Translations under genes and position numbers: made by a program | Part shown: positions 16,146-29,188 of the stretch, piece after piece | Position numbering within the stretch: the stretch's first letter is position 1 | Layout of the letters: each line of letters opens with the position of its first letter | Notes under the pieces: generated by a model | What the model saw: only the letters and a program-made list of their open reading frames with translations | What the model was told of the DNA's origin: nothing | Databases searched by the model: none | From: Muraenolepis orangiensis | Taxonomy: Eukaryota > Chordata > Actinopteri > Gadiformes > Muraenolepididae | Length of the DNA stretch: 64,000 bases | Direction of reading: 5' to 3' | Assembly: GCA_027704905.1 (NCBI GenBank) | Contig: CM051005.1 | Coordinates: 25,943,754 to 26,007,753, forward strand

Positions 16146-16633
16146 GCCCACCCCAAACCCCCACCCCCCGAAGACAATTCAACAAATTAAACTGTCGTTA
16201 ACACAATGCGTGACTTCCATGTGTGATTCTCTATTCTTGTCATGATACCACATCAAATAAATTATCCACATGAATAATAACAACAATCCGAGTCTTCAGC
16301 ACACATATATTTCAATATATTATCCACTGCAGTTATTAATGATACGTTAATTAAGACAAATAGACGTGGATGAGTCAAAAGTCAAAGTCATAACAACAAA
16401 AACAACCAGGGGGGGGGTCTTTTAAAAATGTAACTAAATGAAACAACGAACCACAAAGTTAGTTGGAGAGTTTGCCGGGGGGCCAGCTGAGAGCACAAGG
16501 TGGTAAAGAGTCTTCTAGAACAAATCCCTGTTGAAGGAAATGGCATTCCGTACCCTTTCCATTGTAGTTAACGACGAGAGACAGCCTGGTTGTTGTTTTA
16601 ACTGGGGGGCTGCCACTGCCAGCAAGCCGTGTG

Positions 16634-16654
16634 CACACGCGCACGCGCACGCGC

Positions 16655-16736
<82 letters not shown>
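16634..16736. repeat. (CGCA)n to (CA)n microsatellite
   Basis: Begins as an alternating CGCA block and continues as pure CA to 16736. Confidence 0.97.
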
Positions 16737-17879
<1,143 letters not shown>

Positions 17880-19008
17880 CTAACCCAGAGTGGGAACGCG
17901 CTTAAGGGCTCACCCATGCCGTCAAAACCAGAACCAGGGTGTGGCGTGAGCATGGCACACATTAGCGTTAAGCTTGTTCTGAGAAGGCGTGTCTCTTGTG
18001 GTTTTGACTTAAAATAAATCCATGTTTGCTCATATTGTATGGATTTGATTGGCTCATATATACACTGTAAAAGTGTTACTAAAAAAACAACCAGAACCAG
18101 ACTACACAGCGTTTTCCCCGAGTCATATCACAACATTGTGTGTCTGCTACACATCCTTGCAAAGAGGGTCACTGATAAAAAAAAACCGCCCTGGCCGTGT
18201 GCCACTGTGAAAATGCTGACCTGGGATGTAAACAGTGAGTTGTGAAAGTCAGTGTGTTGCTGGTAATGGGCTCCGAGGACTAGCACTCTGTCATCATGTC
18301 TAAACGCACAGCTGGACAGCACCTGTTAGGCTAGATTCCCCCCAGCCCAATTCACAATTCATCACAGCTTGGCTACTGCTTTGGTATGGGAATCTCCTTC
18401 CTAAGTCACCTGGGGAACACAACAATTCCTACAAAATAGACAAGGGGAGCATTCCAGAAACATTCAAGCCACAGTTGGTTTTCTCCATAAGAAATGCACG
18501 AGTTCTGGCACAGTTTAGAAGCCTGAGCAGCAAAAAAGGGATAAGACGATTCCTTTCTGAATGACTGAACAGTGAACTGACACGGCCTTAAATCGCGCTA
18601 ACGTGGTAAACCACAACCTCCTGGAGTTCGCAAGTAAAGCTGCCATCATTGTGAAACACTTTTTGACTCCCAGTCAGAGTATAGGGCCGAGGACAATAAA
18701 CAATAGCACCATTAGTAGGCCATAGCTCCTGGGTTGCCATGTTGCAACCTACTTCTCAGTTTAAATGAATGGTTTTTAGCATACAAAGGGGAGAGGAGGG
18801 GGAGGGTGGATGAGTTTGCCTGGCTAACTGCCTTATCTGCAAGCCAAATGGAAATGAATGAAAATGCTTATACAAGCACAGCACCTCCTCGGCGCTACAC
18901 TCGCAAACATCAAGGACACACACGCTTGTCCCTGAATTTTTCTTTAGGAAAGGTCTGCAGATAACCGAGGTTTCAGGGGGCCGGGAGGAAGGGCAGTGGG
19001 CGCTACAG
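17880..19008. other. Unique DNA, no gene seen
   Basis: No repeat family or gene recognised. Confidence 0.5.
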
Positions 19009-19025
19009 GCCTACAGGGGGCGCAC
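19009..19025 (+). promoter_or_regulatory. CTCF-like motif
   Basis: GGCCTACAGGGGGCGCAC-type sequence resembles the vertebrate CTCF core (CCACNAGGGGGCGC) in plus orientation. Judged by eye, with no score computed. Confidence 0.3.
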
Positions 19026-19036
19026 ACTGAGGAAAA

Positions 19037-19055
19037 GGGGGGGGGGGGGGGGGGG
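19037..19055. repeat. Poly(G), 19 bases
   Basis: Uninterrupted G run directly after the CTCF-like motif. Confidence 0.95.
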
Positions 19056-19142
19056 AAACACAAGGACACTGGGAAACGCCACATTAAAACACCCAGATAA
19101 GACTAGCTTCAGCATGTTGACCTTCAGCGTGCTGACCTGCCG

Positions 19143-19275
19143 CGTGTGTGCCTGTGCATGTGTGTGTGTGTGCCTGAGTGTGCATGTGTGCCTGAGTGTG
19201 TGTGTGTGTGCCTGAGTGCGTGTGTGTGTGCCTTTGCGGGGGCCTGTGCGTGTGTGTGTGTGTGTGTGTGCGCGA
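19143..19275. repeat. TG-rich compound repeat
   Basis: (TG)n blocks separated by a recurring TGTGTGCCTGAG word, an old, interrupted microsatellite with a higher-order unit. Confidence 0.9.
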
Positions 19276-19469
19276 GTGTGAGTCCGAGTGTCCACGTGCA
19301 TAGTGCTCCATGTATACGTCCGCCTGATGCATTTGGTTGTTGCTGGTTTGAGTCTCACACGACGGAGACGGCGGGCGAAGAAGGAATACAAGAAGACAAA
19401 ATAAGGAAAAAAGCAAAAAGCATTGGCGTGGGTGGGTGGGCGGGCTGTGAAGGAGAAGACGGCAGCGCC

Positions 19470-19660
19470 AAAGAACACGCGGTGTGTTCTCCATTAGGCG
19501 GCGGCGGCTGTTGACGAGTGGCGGGGTACAGGCGGCCTCCGCGGGGAGCGGCGCGCGGGCATGCCGGCGAATGCGTGAGACAAATCATTTTTTCATCCGG
19601 GACCCCGCCGGGTATTGACAAGCCGGGGTTGCATTTAGATAGCCCAATTAAAAAAATGGG
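19470..19660. promoter_or_regulatory. CpG-rich candidate regulatory patch
   Basis: A dense CpG stretch (GGCGGCGGCGG near 19498, GCGGGGAGCGGCGCGCGGGC near 19540) passes into non-repetitive AT-rich sequence containing AATCATTTTTTC and GCCCAATTAAA. This could be a CpG-island promoter or a conserved non-coding element. No convincing exon seen. Confidence 0.35.
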
Positions 19661-19751
19661 AGGAAATGAAGAGACGTGCGGACACACTTTACGACACCGT
19701 GTCCCCTGCTCTCCCCCTATCTCTCTCCCCCTACCCTCTCCTCCCTCCCCC

Positions 19752-19887
19752 ACCTCGCTCACCAACCCTCCCAGGAGTTCTCCCTCCCTCCTCCCTCACC
19801 TCCTCGCTCACCAACCCTCCCAGGAGATCTCCCTCCCCCCCTCGCTCACCAACCCTCCCAGGAGATCTCCCTCCCCCCTCCCTCCCC
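19752..19887. repeat. Three-copy, about 43-bp tandem repeat
   Basis: Three units each contain CTCGCTCACCAACCCTCCCA then GGAGATCTCC (first copy GGAGTTCTCC), starting near 19752, 19798 and 19841. A short GGA repeat follows at 19921-19940. Confidence 0.9.
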
Positions 19888-19940
19888 TCACAGCCATGGG
19901 GTCGCAGCAGTCGAGACGTAGAGGGAGGAGGAGGAGGAGG

Positions 19941-20436
19941 CCTGGGTAAAAAGGGGGCTTGGAGGCAGAAATATGCAATAAGGAGGCAGTAATGTTTGGT
20001 AAACATCCAGCGGCGTGCCATCCATTACGACACCATTAGGCGCGGGCTGGTTTGGGTCCTCTGTGGACTCTCCCATCCGCCGAGTTCCTCCGGGTTTACC
20101 AATAGAAGTGACTTAAGGACGGCGCTTTAAAAAGGGAGAGGGGGAGTGGTTATAAACACATCGACATTTAGATTGCGCATGAAAAGAACAAAGAACGAAA
20201 AGGTTAAATAAATAAAAAGGATGAACACAGAAAAACACAGAACCATAAAGAGATTGGCCCCAGAAAGAGCCGGTCGTAAACGTCTGCAGTGCTTTACATC
20301 AAATGTGAAAACCAAAAGCGCCACAGAGAGAGAGCGAGAGACTAATAGTTGACACAATTATTCTGCCAAGAGACAATTTTGCAAGACTCAAAAAGGAGCG
20401 TGATAATATACGCCGTCCCTTTAATTGCATTGGCGC
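19941..20436. other. Unique DNA, no gene seen
   Basis: No gene or transposon recognised. Confidence 0.5.
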
Positions 20437-20440
20437 TGTG

Positions 20441-20502
<62 letters not shown>

Positions 20503-20503
20503 T

Positions 20504-20542
<39 letters not shown>
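20437..20542. repeat. (TG)n with GGTG interruptions
   Basis: About 106 bp of TG repeat broken four times by an extra G. Confidence 0.97.
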
Positions 20543-20639
20543 GAGCAGATAGTTCACACACTGATGGGATCACTGGCTCTTCCCCTCTTCTCACTCAACT
20601 GTAGTACCGTGTGTGACCGTTGTTGAGATCTAGCGGGAA

Positions 20640-20715
20640 CGCGTGACAGCATCCAAAAGGCAATCAGCGTTAATAATCAATTAGCGGTAATTAAGTGTCG
20701 TCTTGTCCCAAGTGA
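20640..20715. promoter_or_regulatory. Candidate homeodomain-site cluster
   Basis: Compact run of TTAATAATCAATTAGCGG and TAATTAAGTG words in non-repetitive DNA. It resembles conserved enhancer cores, without proof of conservation. Confidence 0.3.
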
Positions 20716-21251
20716 CACTGGGGCTCAAGACTAACATTTTCTACCTGAGGCTTTTTTGGGCAATTGTTTTGGTGGCACCCGAACAAATTTGGTTCCAAGG
20801 TTGGAACCCTCCTTTTTTTCCCGCCATGTTAGAAGATGAACTCACTTGGGATAAATGCATAGGTGGTCTTTTTTTTGCCAGTGGTTGGAAAATCTTTCCT
20901 CATGGAGGCAACTCTTCTTCAATCTCACGCTCCTCCTCTGCCACCCTCCTGTACCAAAAAGTTATACCGACTAATAAATAAAAGGCAGGTGATATAGTAC
21001 TCTGGGTAGGATTTATTCTGCCGTGCTATAGAATTGTGCCGCGGTGCAATTCCATTGAAGCTTTGCACGATGTACAAAAAAGAAACAACCTTTTTTCTGC
21101 TTCATGATCATTTGAAGCACTCCCACACGTTCAGAGCCGCGTGTCTTAATTAAAACTTAAGTGGGTCGTGTTTCCAATGAGAGAACATTCAGCCGTGCTA
21201 TAACTTCCAACACTCCTCATATACACATATATATATACATATTTATTTGTG
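20716..21251. other. Unique DNA, no gene seen
   Basis: Non-repetitive, AT-leaning sequence. Nothing recognised. Confidence 0.45.
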
Positions 21252-21450
<199 letters not shown>

Positions 21451-21461
21451 CCAGAGAACGG

Positions 21462-21573
21462 ATAGACAGACAATGACAAAGACGGCGAGAGACAGAGAGA
21501 AAGATAGACAGACAGACAGAGACAGAGACAGTGACAGAGAGAGAGAGACAGATAGACAGACAGAGACAGAGAC

Positions 21574-21637
<64 letters not shown>

Positions 21638-21670
21638 TGACGGAGAGAGAGAGAGAGAGAGAGAGACAGT

Positions 21671-21736
<66 letters not shown>

Positions 21737-21786
21737 GAGAGAGTGACAGAGAGAGAGAGAGAGAGAGAGATACACACACACACACA
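21462..21786. repeat. GACA/GATA/GAGA compound array
   Basis: About 325 bp of purine-rich GA, GACA and GATAGACA repeats with higher-order blocks (repeated GACAGTGACAGAGAG), ending in a short AC run. It adjoins the CA tract, so the two form a roughly 530-bp simple-repeat block. Frames through it read RERER or SLSLSL and are not genes. Confidence 0.97.
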
Positions 21787-22189
21787 GTCTTGACACAGTA
21801 GGATAAATGTCCAGAAGACATCCACACATGAACACCGCTACATCTTCTGCGGTTATTCAACTTGACGGGACACCAGACGCAGCCCCGTGGGAATGTGAGA
21901 GAACGGTGCGCCCTGTGTCGATATAGATGTTTAAAGACATGTCAAGTGGAGAACTATGCTTAACCGGGTCCACTGCGTGACATGTTGTTGAAAGCTGTTA
22001 TGCTTCGGAGCCACCCATTCTTTTAATGTGTTTTCAGAAGGAAGTAGAAAGTTCCGGGCTTGTTGCTTGGAAAGCCCAGATGGTTTGCAGGGCAGTGGCT
22101 GAGTCACAGTTGACCAGTTGGTGACAGATCAACAACTCAATTGTAAACACTGTTGCATTGACTTTTTATATATTTTATATGTTTCTATA
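21787..22189. other. Unique DNA, no gene seen
   Basis: No feature recognised. Confidence 0.5.
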
Positions 22190-22310
22190 TACACAGTTTA
22201 TACATCGTTTTTTTTCTAGTTCTCGGTTTGTATTTTGCACAATGTCTGTAAGGCACTGCCACTTTCTGAATGTGTTAGTGACAAATAAAGGAATCTTGAA
22301 TCTTTGAAAG
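22190..22310 (+). mobile_element. Possible LINE 3' end
   Basis: TTTTGCACAATGTCTGTAAG is followed by GTGACAAATAAAGGAATC and a short tandem GAATCTTT tail. 'ACAAATAAAG' plus a short 3' tandem tail is typical of L2/CR1-type LINE ends in fish. No coding part remains, so the family is uncertain. Confidence 0.45.
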
Positions 22311-22978
22311 ATGGAAACTAGAGAAAGACACCGAATGACTGAATGGCGTATTTCCGACCAATACATGTTACATATGGATCGGTTGGGGTCTAAATCAATC
22401 CATTGAAATCGGGGACCAATGCGAATCGTTAAATCATTAATATATATACATGCACATATACGATTTGTTTTTTAATTATTAGAATTTTTTTCTACTGGCA
22501 CCGAAAACGCATCCACATACAAAACGGTCGCAGTCTTGAGCCCTGAGAGATGACAATCTGTCAGCACATTAAATATTGAGCTCACTTCAGTAAAAACTCA
22601 AGTGGCTTTGACCAATGATCATGATTGACCAATGATTCATTTGCAAGGCAATGACAGACACACTGCATTTGATGTTAATGCTAAAAACATACCAAGTCTT
22701 CTGCACCAAGCCATCTGGCCGCCGCCATTAACCCGTCACCATTGTTCCCGATTCCTCCCCCGTGATTCAGATAAGTACCTTCCCACTTTCAGGCGGTTTC
22801 ACAAAGCCGCCCGGCAACCCGTGCCCACGGCGGACGTGGTGTGAACACTCGTGACGTTGAGTAGAGCATGGCCGGCGCTCAGTAGAATGGCAGAACATGG
22901 CAAGTGCTCTTCAAAAGGCCCAGCTTTTTGACGATGCTCAGTGCTGCTGCTACTGTACGCTCATGTGTGGCAGCATCC
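22311..22978. other. Unique DNA, no gene seen
   Basis: AT-rich to 22,700, then a GC-rich patch (22720-22850) without recognisable coding content. Confidence 0.45.
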
Positions 22979-23128
22979 ACACACACACACACACACACAC
23001 GCACACACGACACACACACGACACACGCACAGCACACACACACGCACACACACACACACACGCACACAGCACACACACACACACGACACACACACACACA
23101 CACGCACACACACACACAGACACACGCG
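22979..23128. repeat. Interrupted (CA)n microsatellite
   Basis: About 150 bp of CA repeat with CGCA, CGACA and CAGCA interruptions. Confidence 0.97.
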
Positions 23129-23419
23129 CGTTTCTCTTCCCTTTCCAGGACTTCCTCTGCAGGCCCAGGCAGTAGCGAAGAGTTTAGAATTCTCATTATT
23201 ATATAGTTGGCTTGCTGGATAAAGAGAGAACCAGTAAAAACAAGCAATACCAGGCGTGTGCACAAAGGGATGTGTGTTGCACAACACAAATCACGTTTCC
23301 ATGGTGTTATAAGCTCTCATTAGGACATCATCCCAGCGTTCTCCGGGGAACGCGTGTACAACCGTCCCTGGAATCAAAGACACAGAGGGGCATCAGAACC
23401 AATCGTCCTCCCGGGGCCC

Positions 23420-23780
23420 GCCTGCCGCATTCCATCAGATAGCGGCAACCAAAATACAAATTATGAGTACGCCTTTCGACATAAAGCAATGCGGCGGGGG
23501 CCGAGATGAAAAGGAAGTGGATCATCAATATTTATGGATTTCCACAGTGTATTCCCGAAAAATAATAAAGTCCTTTGATATCGGCGGGATGCCAAATCCA
23601 ACCTGGCTCCGTTTCCAATCCATCTTGGATACAAACGCAAGGAGAAAAAAAAACAAATAGGTGAAAGACACCGTTCTGTAAACGTACCATTCATGTTCCA
23701 CCCACAGGCACAGTTTGACCTCCTTTCTGGCGGTGTAAAATTAATATGTCTCCCGCGTCAACGTTAATCATTCGCAGCAC
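23420..23780. promoter_or_regulatory. Candidate conserved non-coding region
   Basis: Non-repetitive DNA with ACAAATTATGAG, CATAAAGCAATGCGG, AATATTTATGG and AAAATTAATATG words and no coding signature. Listed only as a place to test for conservation. Confidence 0.25.
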
Positions 23781-25660
23781 ACGCCGCAGACTTGTGACTT
23801 GTTGACGTGCAAATACAGCTATAGTACGAGCCGGTGTGTACACAGACCCAGGAAGGGCTGGCTCTTTGCTGCCCTACATATAGGCCCAGGTCACATGTAG
23901 ATTCAATGCTCATAAAGACTCCAAAAGATACCATTCCACACACACGCACGCGCGTGCACGGTATGAGTGAGCAGCTTGCCAAATGAGAGGGTAATCCATC
24001 ACTAGTGCCATTCTGTGTGTGCAGGGTCCCTCTCCTCAACAATGGCTTGACTGACAGGCAAAGATAAGGCGCTCTGTCGAACCAAACCCTGAGCCCATGG
24101 GACCACAATGAAGCGCAGTGTCACCACTCCACTCACACAATATTAGGAACCAAGAGTGGCCCGCAGTGTTCTCCGTTAATGGCTATATTAATAGTCAGTC
24201 ATATATATACACACACACCCTAAGGAAACACACAGTTACACCTGAAAGGACATTGGCTTGCACAATTACAATTACAGGTAGGATAACTATTGAGGGGATT
24301 CTCTTAACGTGTCATTTCAGTCATGGTGGAAACATTAATTACGACGGTAACATTAATTAAAGTAAATCCTCTGGAACAGGTGTCCCATAATAGACGTTGG
24401 GCTGCAATAGAGGCAGGGAGTTCCTTCCTGGGAAAGGGAATACGTAATGTTGGATAAGGAAACTACTTGATAATTGTAAGGTTGGCTCCAAAGTAATCTA
24501 GGCCGAACCCATCTCAGGGAACCTCTGGGCCGCTCTGTTCATCATACCATTAACCATGTATAATAGGATGTGAGAAATGGCCAGTTATGACTTGGGCACC
24601 GGCCCAAACTAATTAGGAAATTAAATATTCAACATCGAACTTCTTATTATAGCGCCGGTGCCTCATAGGCTCACATGGAAGAAATGACCGGATTAATCCA
24701 GGAGCTAATGCAGAAAAATACTTTCCCATTCCCCTCTCTAGCCATTCAACCTAACGTCTGCAGAGCTGCAGCTAACCCAAGTTATTTAGCGGCATGACTT
24801 TGGCACAACCTCAATCAACCGGCTAATTTTTCCAAATGGGTAAATAGAGATCAAGGCATAGATATAGTGCCAGTAGTTGTCATGGAGAAAGAATTTTTCA
24901 TGGATTTGTGGATTTGATGGAGGCGATTACGACTGTGGCGGGGAGCTAACGACGGCTGAGGAATGCTTCTTAGTGCAGCGGGAGTAAAGTGCAAGGTTTC
25001 TGTGCCGTGTTCATCGGCGTGTTGGGAACTTTGAATTTGGGTGAATTCAGAGCTACTAAGTGCCGTGCTTTGTGAAGGAAGGGAACAAAAAAACAAAATC
25101 ATGGAACCTCATGGAGTGTTCAAGTAATCACCATATTCGGTGAAAAGAGAAAATAGCAAGAGGAAAAATAGCAGGCATCAAAGAAAAGTACGCTCCATGT
25201 ATTGCTAAAGATATACGCTTAATAAAATAAATGTACACTTAGCTCATACTCAACATAATCACAGACATTTGTCTTGGTGGTTTATCTTCAATGAAATGAA
25301 AAAAACATTTGCACTCTATAGTTCCCATTTTGATTGTGTACTCCCCATGCCAACGGTGGTCTCTACAAACGGTATCCATAAAAAAACAACGTTTTAAAAG
25401 CATAATGGAAGGTGTCATGTACAGCAGGCAGTACAACAAAACCGAAACAACAGGTGAGCGGTAATCAATATGTTGGCTATATGTGTGGAGGTGTGTTTGT
25501 CACCGCTCTGAGTGACTGCACAGGTGCGGTCCAAGGATCGACATTCCTAGGGCTGCACAGGATTCCACGCAAGGCCCCTTGTTGCCCAAGCTAACCCCTT
25601 GCTAAAAACACCCCGCGCTCCTGGCAGCCAGGCACGGAGCGGGGCAACATAACACGCCGT
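23781..25660. other. Unique DNA, no gene seen
   Basis: Long non-repetitive stretch. AT-rich parts at 24180-24360 and 24560-24840 carry ATTAAT/TTAATTA cores. No gene, RNA or transposon recognised. Confidence 0.45.
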
Positions 25661-25793
25661 GCGTTATCCTGGTCGTGACCTACGGTGCTGAAACATAGGG
25701 GGGGACCCACCCCCCCCCCCCTTCTGTCCACGTTTTGACTCTATGTTTCAGCTGCGGTCCGGTCAGCGCCGTAGGTCACGACCAGGATAACGC
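25661..25793. repeat. 133-bp imperfect hairpin
   Basis: The left arm (25661-25698) starts GCGTTATCCTGGTCGTGACC and ends in AAACATAG. The right arm (25741-25793) is its reverse complement except for one substitution and a 15-base segment present only on the right, bounded by GCTG on both sides. The 42-base loop carries G7 and C12 runs. The structure is not part of any repeat I recognise. Confidence 0.9.
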
Positions 25794-27209
25794 CATACCG
25801 CCAACACGGAACACCATCTGCCATTATCACAACACCCTCTGTCCACTTTCGGTTTTTCCCCACCCCGATATAGCGTTCCAGGATCTCCCTCGCCGTTTTA
25901 TGGGGTCCGAATTCTAAGAGGCGTCGCCCGGGTTAAAGTCAAGCGTCCGCTAGGAAGGACACAAATCATGGGAGGTGGACCGTGCGGTGATTTCCTCCCA
26001 GCGTCTCCCCTGCATCCCCCTCTGCTCTGCCCAGTGCTCCCCCCTGAAGAGGCCCCCCTTGAGGAACATGTTCACATCACTACTGATCACCTTAATGACT
26101 TTTGCCACTCTGGTTAAATCTCCTACAATATTTGGGAACCAGGCTTGGCGGTGGACAAATACCACCGCAGAGTCACTCGGACGGTGATTTCTACAAAGGC
26201 AGACAGTGCCTCCTGCAGAAAGGTTAAGGTAAAAAAATAGTCAAACATTTTAACAACAGAGCGACAGAATAACCACACTATTTCTCACTTTATAGGGTTG
26301 TTATGGTACAACGTTGCTACCATAAATAGCTTCTAAAAGTGCTTTCTTTGAGTATGTCATTTCTCATTTTCAATACAAAAGTTTGTAGATTAGGACAAAA
26401 TACATTTTATCGCCAATGGTTATACCAGGGTGGAATGAGAATAGGAAAATAGATGGGTTATGTTTTCTGTGTTATTAATACATTCAAGTGTTAATGACTT
26501 TCTGTATTCGGGCTACAGAAATGAAAACGTTTTAGCAATAATTAAAAGCACCAATGGTCGGTTGCTTTCATGTGTTAGAATGTTTTTACTGTTGAAACCA
26601 AAAAAAAATTAATGAAAAGTCTGTGGTTGGAAAGACTCTAACTACTCATGGATCCCTGCCATGTCAAACAGATATTCTTGAGGAACAAACACTCATTTGC
26701 TTTTGGAGAGGGATTTTCTTACCAAGTGTCACCAGATGGCCAACATGCACGGGAGGACAAGCCACAGTGGCGTCAAAATATGTTCACCGTTTAATTAAAC
26801 TAGCCCTGTGTCTCTTAAGTGACTGTTGACATTAGCGTATATGTCAACTACTTCCAACCAAATTGGCAATTTGAATCAAGCATCAAAACGGTAACAAAAA
26901 ATGACAGTAGACAGTAGACTCAAAATATGTCGGAAAATCATTGAAAGAGCAAAGCAACGTCAAACAAAAAAACTGTTTTTTTTTTTTAAATGCATTTCAT
27001 TTCTCAAACTAAATAGTTTGATTGAATTAGTTATCAAATAAATAGCACTACATAATTGCTGCGTTCACGTCAATTGCTTTTGGCTCGCGTCAAAAGTCTG
27101 TCAACCGTTAAAAAAAATAAAAAAAAAAGTATGGGAATTCATCCTATTAGCAGACAACCAAAAAACGGCCAGTATGTTGACTGTGTGAAACATCTCTGAC
27201 ATTTCACAT
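25794..27209. other. Unique DNA, no gene seen
   Basis: Becomes AT-rich from about 26230. No gene or repeat family recognised. Short A/T homopolymers occur near 26600 and 26970. Confidence 0.5.
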
Positions 27210-27232
27210 GGGGGGGGGGGGGGGGGGGGGGG
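27210..27232. repeat. Poly(G), 23 bases
   Basis: Uninterrupted G run, joint longest with 2557-2579. Confidence 0.95.
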
Positions 27233-27528
27233 ACGACACCTGAAAAGACAGCATGCAGGAAGGTGCCATTCTGGAAGGTGGACCGGCAGGAAAGGCAAAA
27301 GCTCCCGAGGGCCGACCACAGCGAGGGGTTTTGGCAAGAAAAGAAGACGCCGTTCTGTGGGATTACCAAGTGCACTCAACTCATGTTTATTAAACAAATA
27401 ACTAACTCATTCCTTTTAGAAGGGAGAGCTTTTGCCATTGTGGCTGCTACACATACACTCACTGTTTAAGTAATAACCACTTGTTTGCCAAATGACATTA
27501 ACATTTTCAATAGAATAGAATATGTTGA

Positions 27529-27745
27529 TTAGATTAAATCCTATTGATTGGTCACATACATACATATATACACAGTGAAATGTGTTTCTCTGCATTTAAC
27601 CCATCCTAGTATTAGGAGCAGTGGGCAGCTATTTTATATACGGTGCCCACTGTTTAGGCCCCCACCTAAACAGTGCTTGGGTGTTTCAGGGACTTGAACC
27701 GGCAACCTTTAGGTTCCCAAGTCCCAAATCGCAACCGGACTGATT
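27529..27745 (-). mobile_element. tRNA-derived SINE-type copy
   Basis: On the minus strand the copy begins with a tRNA-like B-box region (GGTTGCCGGTTCAAGTCCC near 27690-27710), runs through CACTGCTCCTAATACTA and GGGTTAAATGCAGAGAAACA, and ends in TATGTGACCAATCAATAGGA. A second copy in the same orientation lies at 61515-61790. An 11-bp perfect hairpin (CACTGTTTAGG, 27648-27658, with 27665-27675) is specific to this copy. tRNA-head structure and paired copies support a SINE. I do not know the family name. Confidence 0.65.
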
Positions 27746-27829
27746 AGAACATGTTGAGGCTGGAACCTGGGCCTTCTTCTAAGTGGATAGTTGTTGTGTG
27801 CACGTCATTGGGCTTATTGAGGGGGGTAG

Positions 27830-28064
27830 GAGGATCAGGAGGCAGGGTTAAGGTGGGTGGTCTGGCACTCAGAAGATGGCTGGTTTGATTCCTCCCTGGC
27901 TCCTCCTGGCCAGGTGACCTCTGACCCCAACTGATCCGGACAAGCTGGCCGTCTCCTTGCATGGCTGACACAACAATCAAGTGTTTTAATGGGAGAATGT
28001 GAGGCAATAATTGTACAGCGCTTTGGGTTAAAAGCGCTATATAAATGCAGTCCGTTTATTATTG
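27830..28064 (+). mobile_element. tRNA-derived SINE, plus strand
   Basis: A degenerate tRNA-like head with a B-box-like GGTTTGATTCC (27882-27892) is followed by GCATGGCTGACAC, GAGAATGTGAGGCAATAATT and the common fish 3' end AAAGCGCTATATAAATGCAG, ending near 28062. This 3' end is frequent in teleost SINEs. It lies only about 85 bp from the preceding minus-strand SINE. Confidence 0.7.
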
Positions 28065-28343
28065 ACCTCAAATGACTTTATTTCTGCCATTATGTTAAGC
28101 ATTTAGGAAATGACAGTGTGAGGCATGTCTTTGTGTAGGGATGTAATATATGGAATGTTTAAATAATGGTGATCAATCTAATTTAAAGGAACACAGGGAA
28201 TAAAATAATACATTAAGTATGACATGATAAATAATGCTGATGTATTTGTTTTTCTTCTCTCTCTTGCTCTCAGTCACAGGCAAAGCCAACTGAATTAATT
28301 GTATGCGTTTTTGGCTGAAAATGAATTGTTTACATAAAATAAT
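28065..28343. other. AT-rich unique DNA
   Basis: Non-repetitive AT-rich spacer between the SINE and the L2/hAT composite. Confidence 0.4.
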
Positions 28344-28853
28344 CAGTGTGCCCACTAGTGATGTGTCGGTCGCGAACGAGCCGGCTCAAAGAGCCGGCTC
28401 TTTTTAGTGAACGACGGGAGCCGGCTCGCACCCGCGAACGAGCCGTTATTAATTTTTTTACGGGTGCTCCGCGTACATGCAGTGACTGAATGTCACTGTC
28501 ATGACTGCATGTCATGCTGTGCATCACGTGAGGATAGATAAGGAGGGAGGGGCGGCGTGTGCTCAGTGCTGATAGCTGAACAGAGGGAGGGGTGTCAGTT
28601 TGCGTCGCGCAAATAAAATGAGTGAAACAGTGGCGGCTGGCCCATAGGGGGCGATGGGGCGCCGCCCCCCCTAAACCACACGCACAAACTAAAAAAATGA
28701 ATATATATATATATATATATATAAATTGTCAATATGTGTGTGTTTAAAATATGGAATGCACCCAGAAATATGTGTAAAATATGATTTTAAAATAATTTGC
28801 GCAACATAATATTCTTTTCCTACACTGTAAACCCGAATAAGTTAGCAGAACTC

Positions 28854-28889
28854 AAAAAAATTGAGGCAATCGATTGCCTCAATTTTTTT
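28854..28889. repeat. 36-bp perfect palindrome
   Basis: Seven A, then TTGAGGCAATCGATTGCCTC and AA, then seven T: perfectly self-complementary around ATCGAT. It sits at the start of the ACTGTAAACCCGAATAAGTT segment inside the hAT element, a repeat type I associate with teleost genomes. Confidence 0.93.
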
Positions 28890-28902
28890 TCTGCTCAACT
28901 TA

Positions 28903-29188
28903 AAAATCTAAAGTTTTCAGAACTCAAAAGTTTTGATTAGGTGCTACTTGACTAATTTAAGTTACTATGACTTAAAGTTGTCAGTTTTCAAACTTAAAAT
29001 CTAAAGTTTTCAGAACTCAAAAGTTTTGATTAGGTGCTACTTGACTAATTTAAGTTACTATGACTTAAAGTTGCCAGTTTTCAAACTTAAAATTTAAAGT
29101 TTTCAGAACTCAAAAGTTTTGATTAGGTGCTACTTGACTAATTTAAGTTACTATGACTATGACTATGAGTTGCCAGTTTTCAAACTTA
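28903..29188. repeat. Three 93-bp tandem units
   Basis: AAAGTTTTCAGAACTCAAAA recurs at 28910, 29003 and 29096, exactly 93 bp apart, followed by TTAGGTGCTACTTGACTAAT in each unit. The third unit has an extra CTATGA expansion. Together with the adjacent palindrome this looks like an inserted repeat nested in the hAT element. Confidence 0.93.

Noticed and set aside
27690..27725. Possible tRNA gene on the minus strand
   Set aside because: Only a B-box-like half is present and it continues into SINE body sequence; no cloverleaf.
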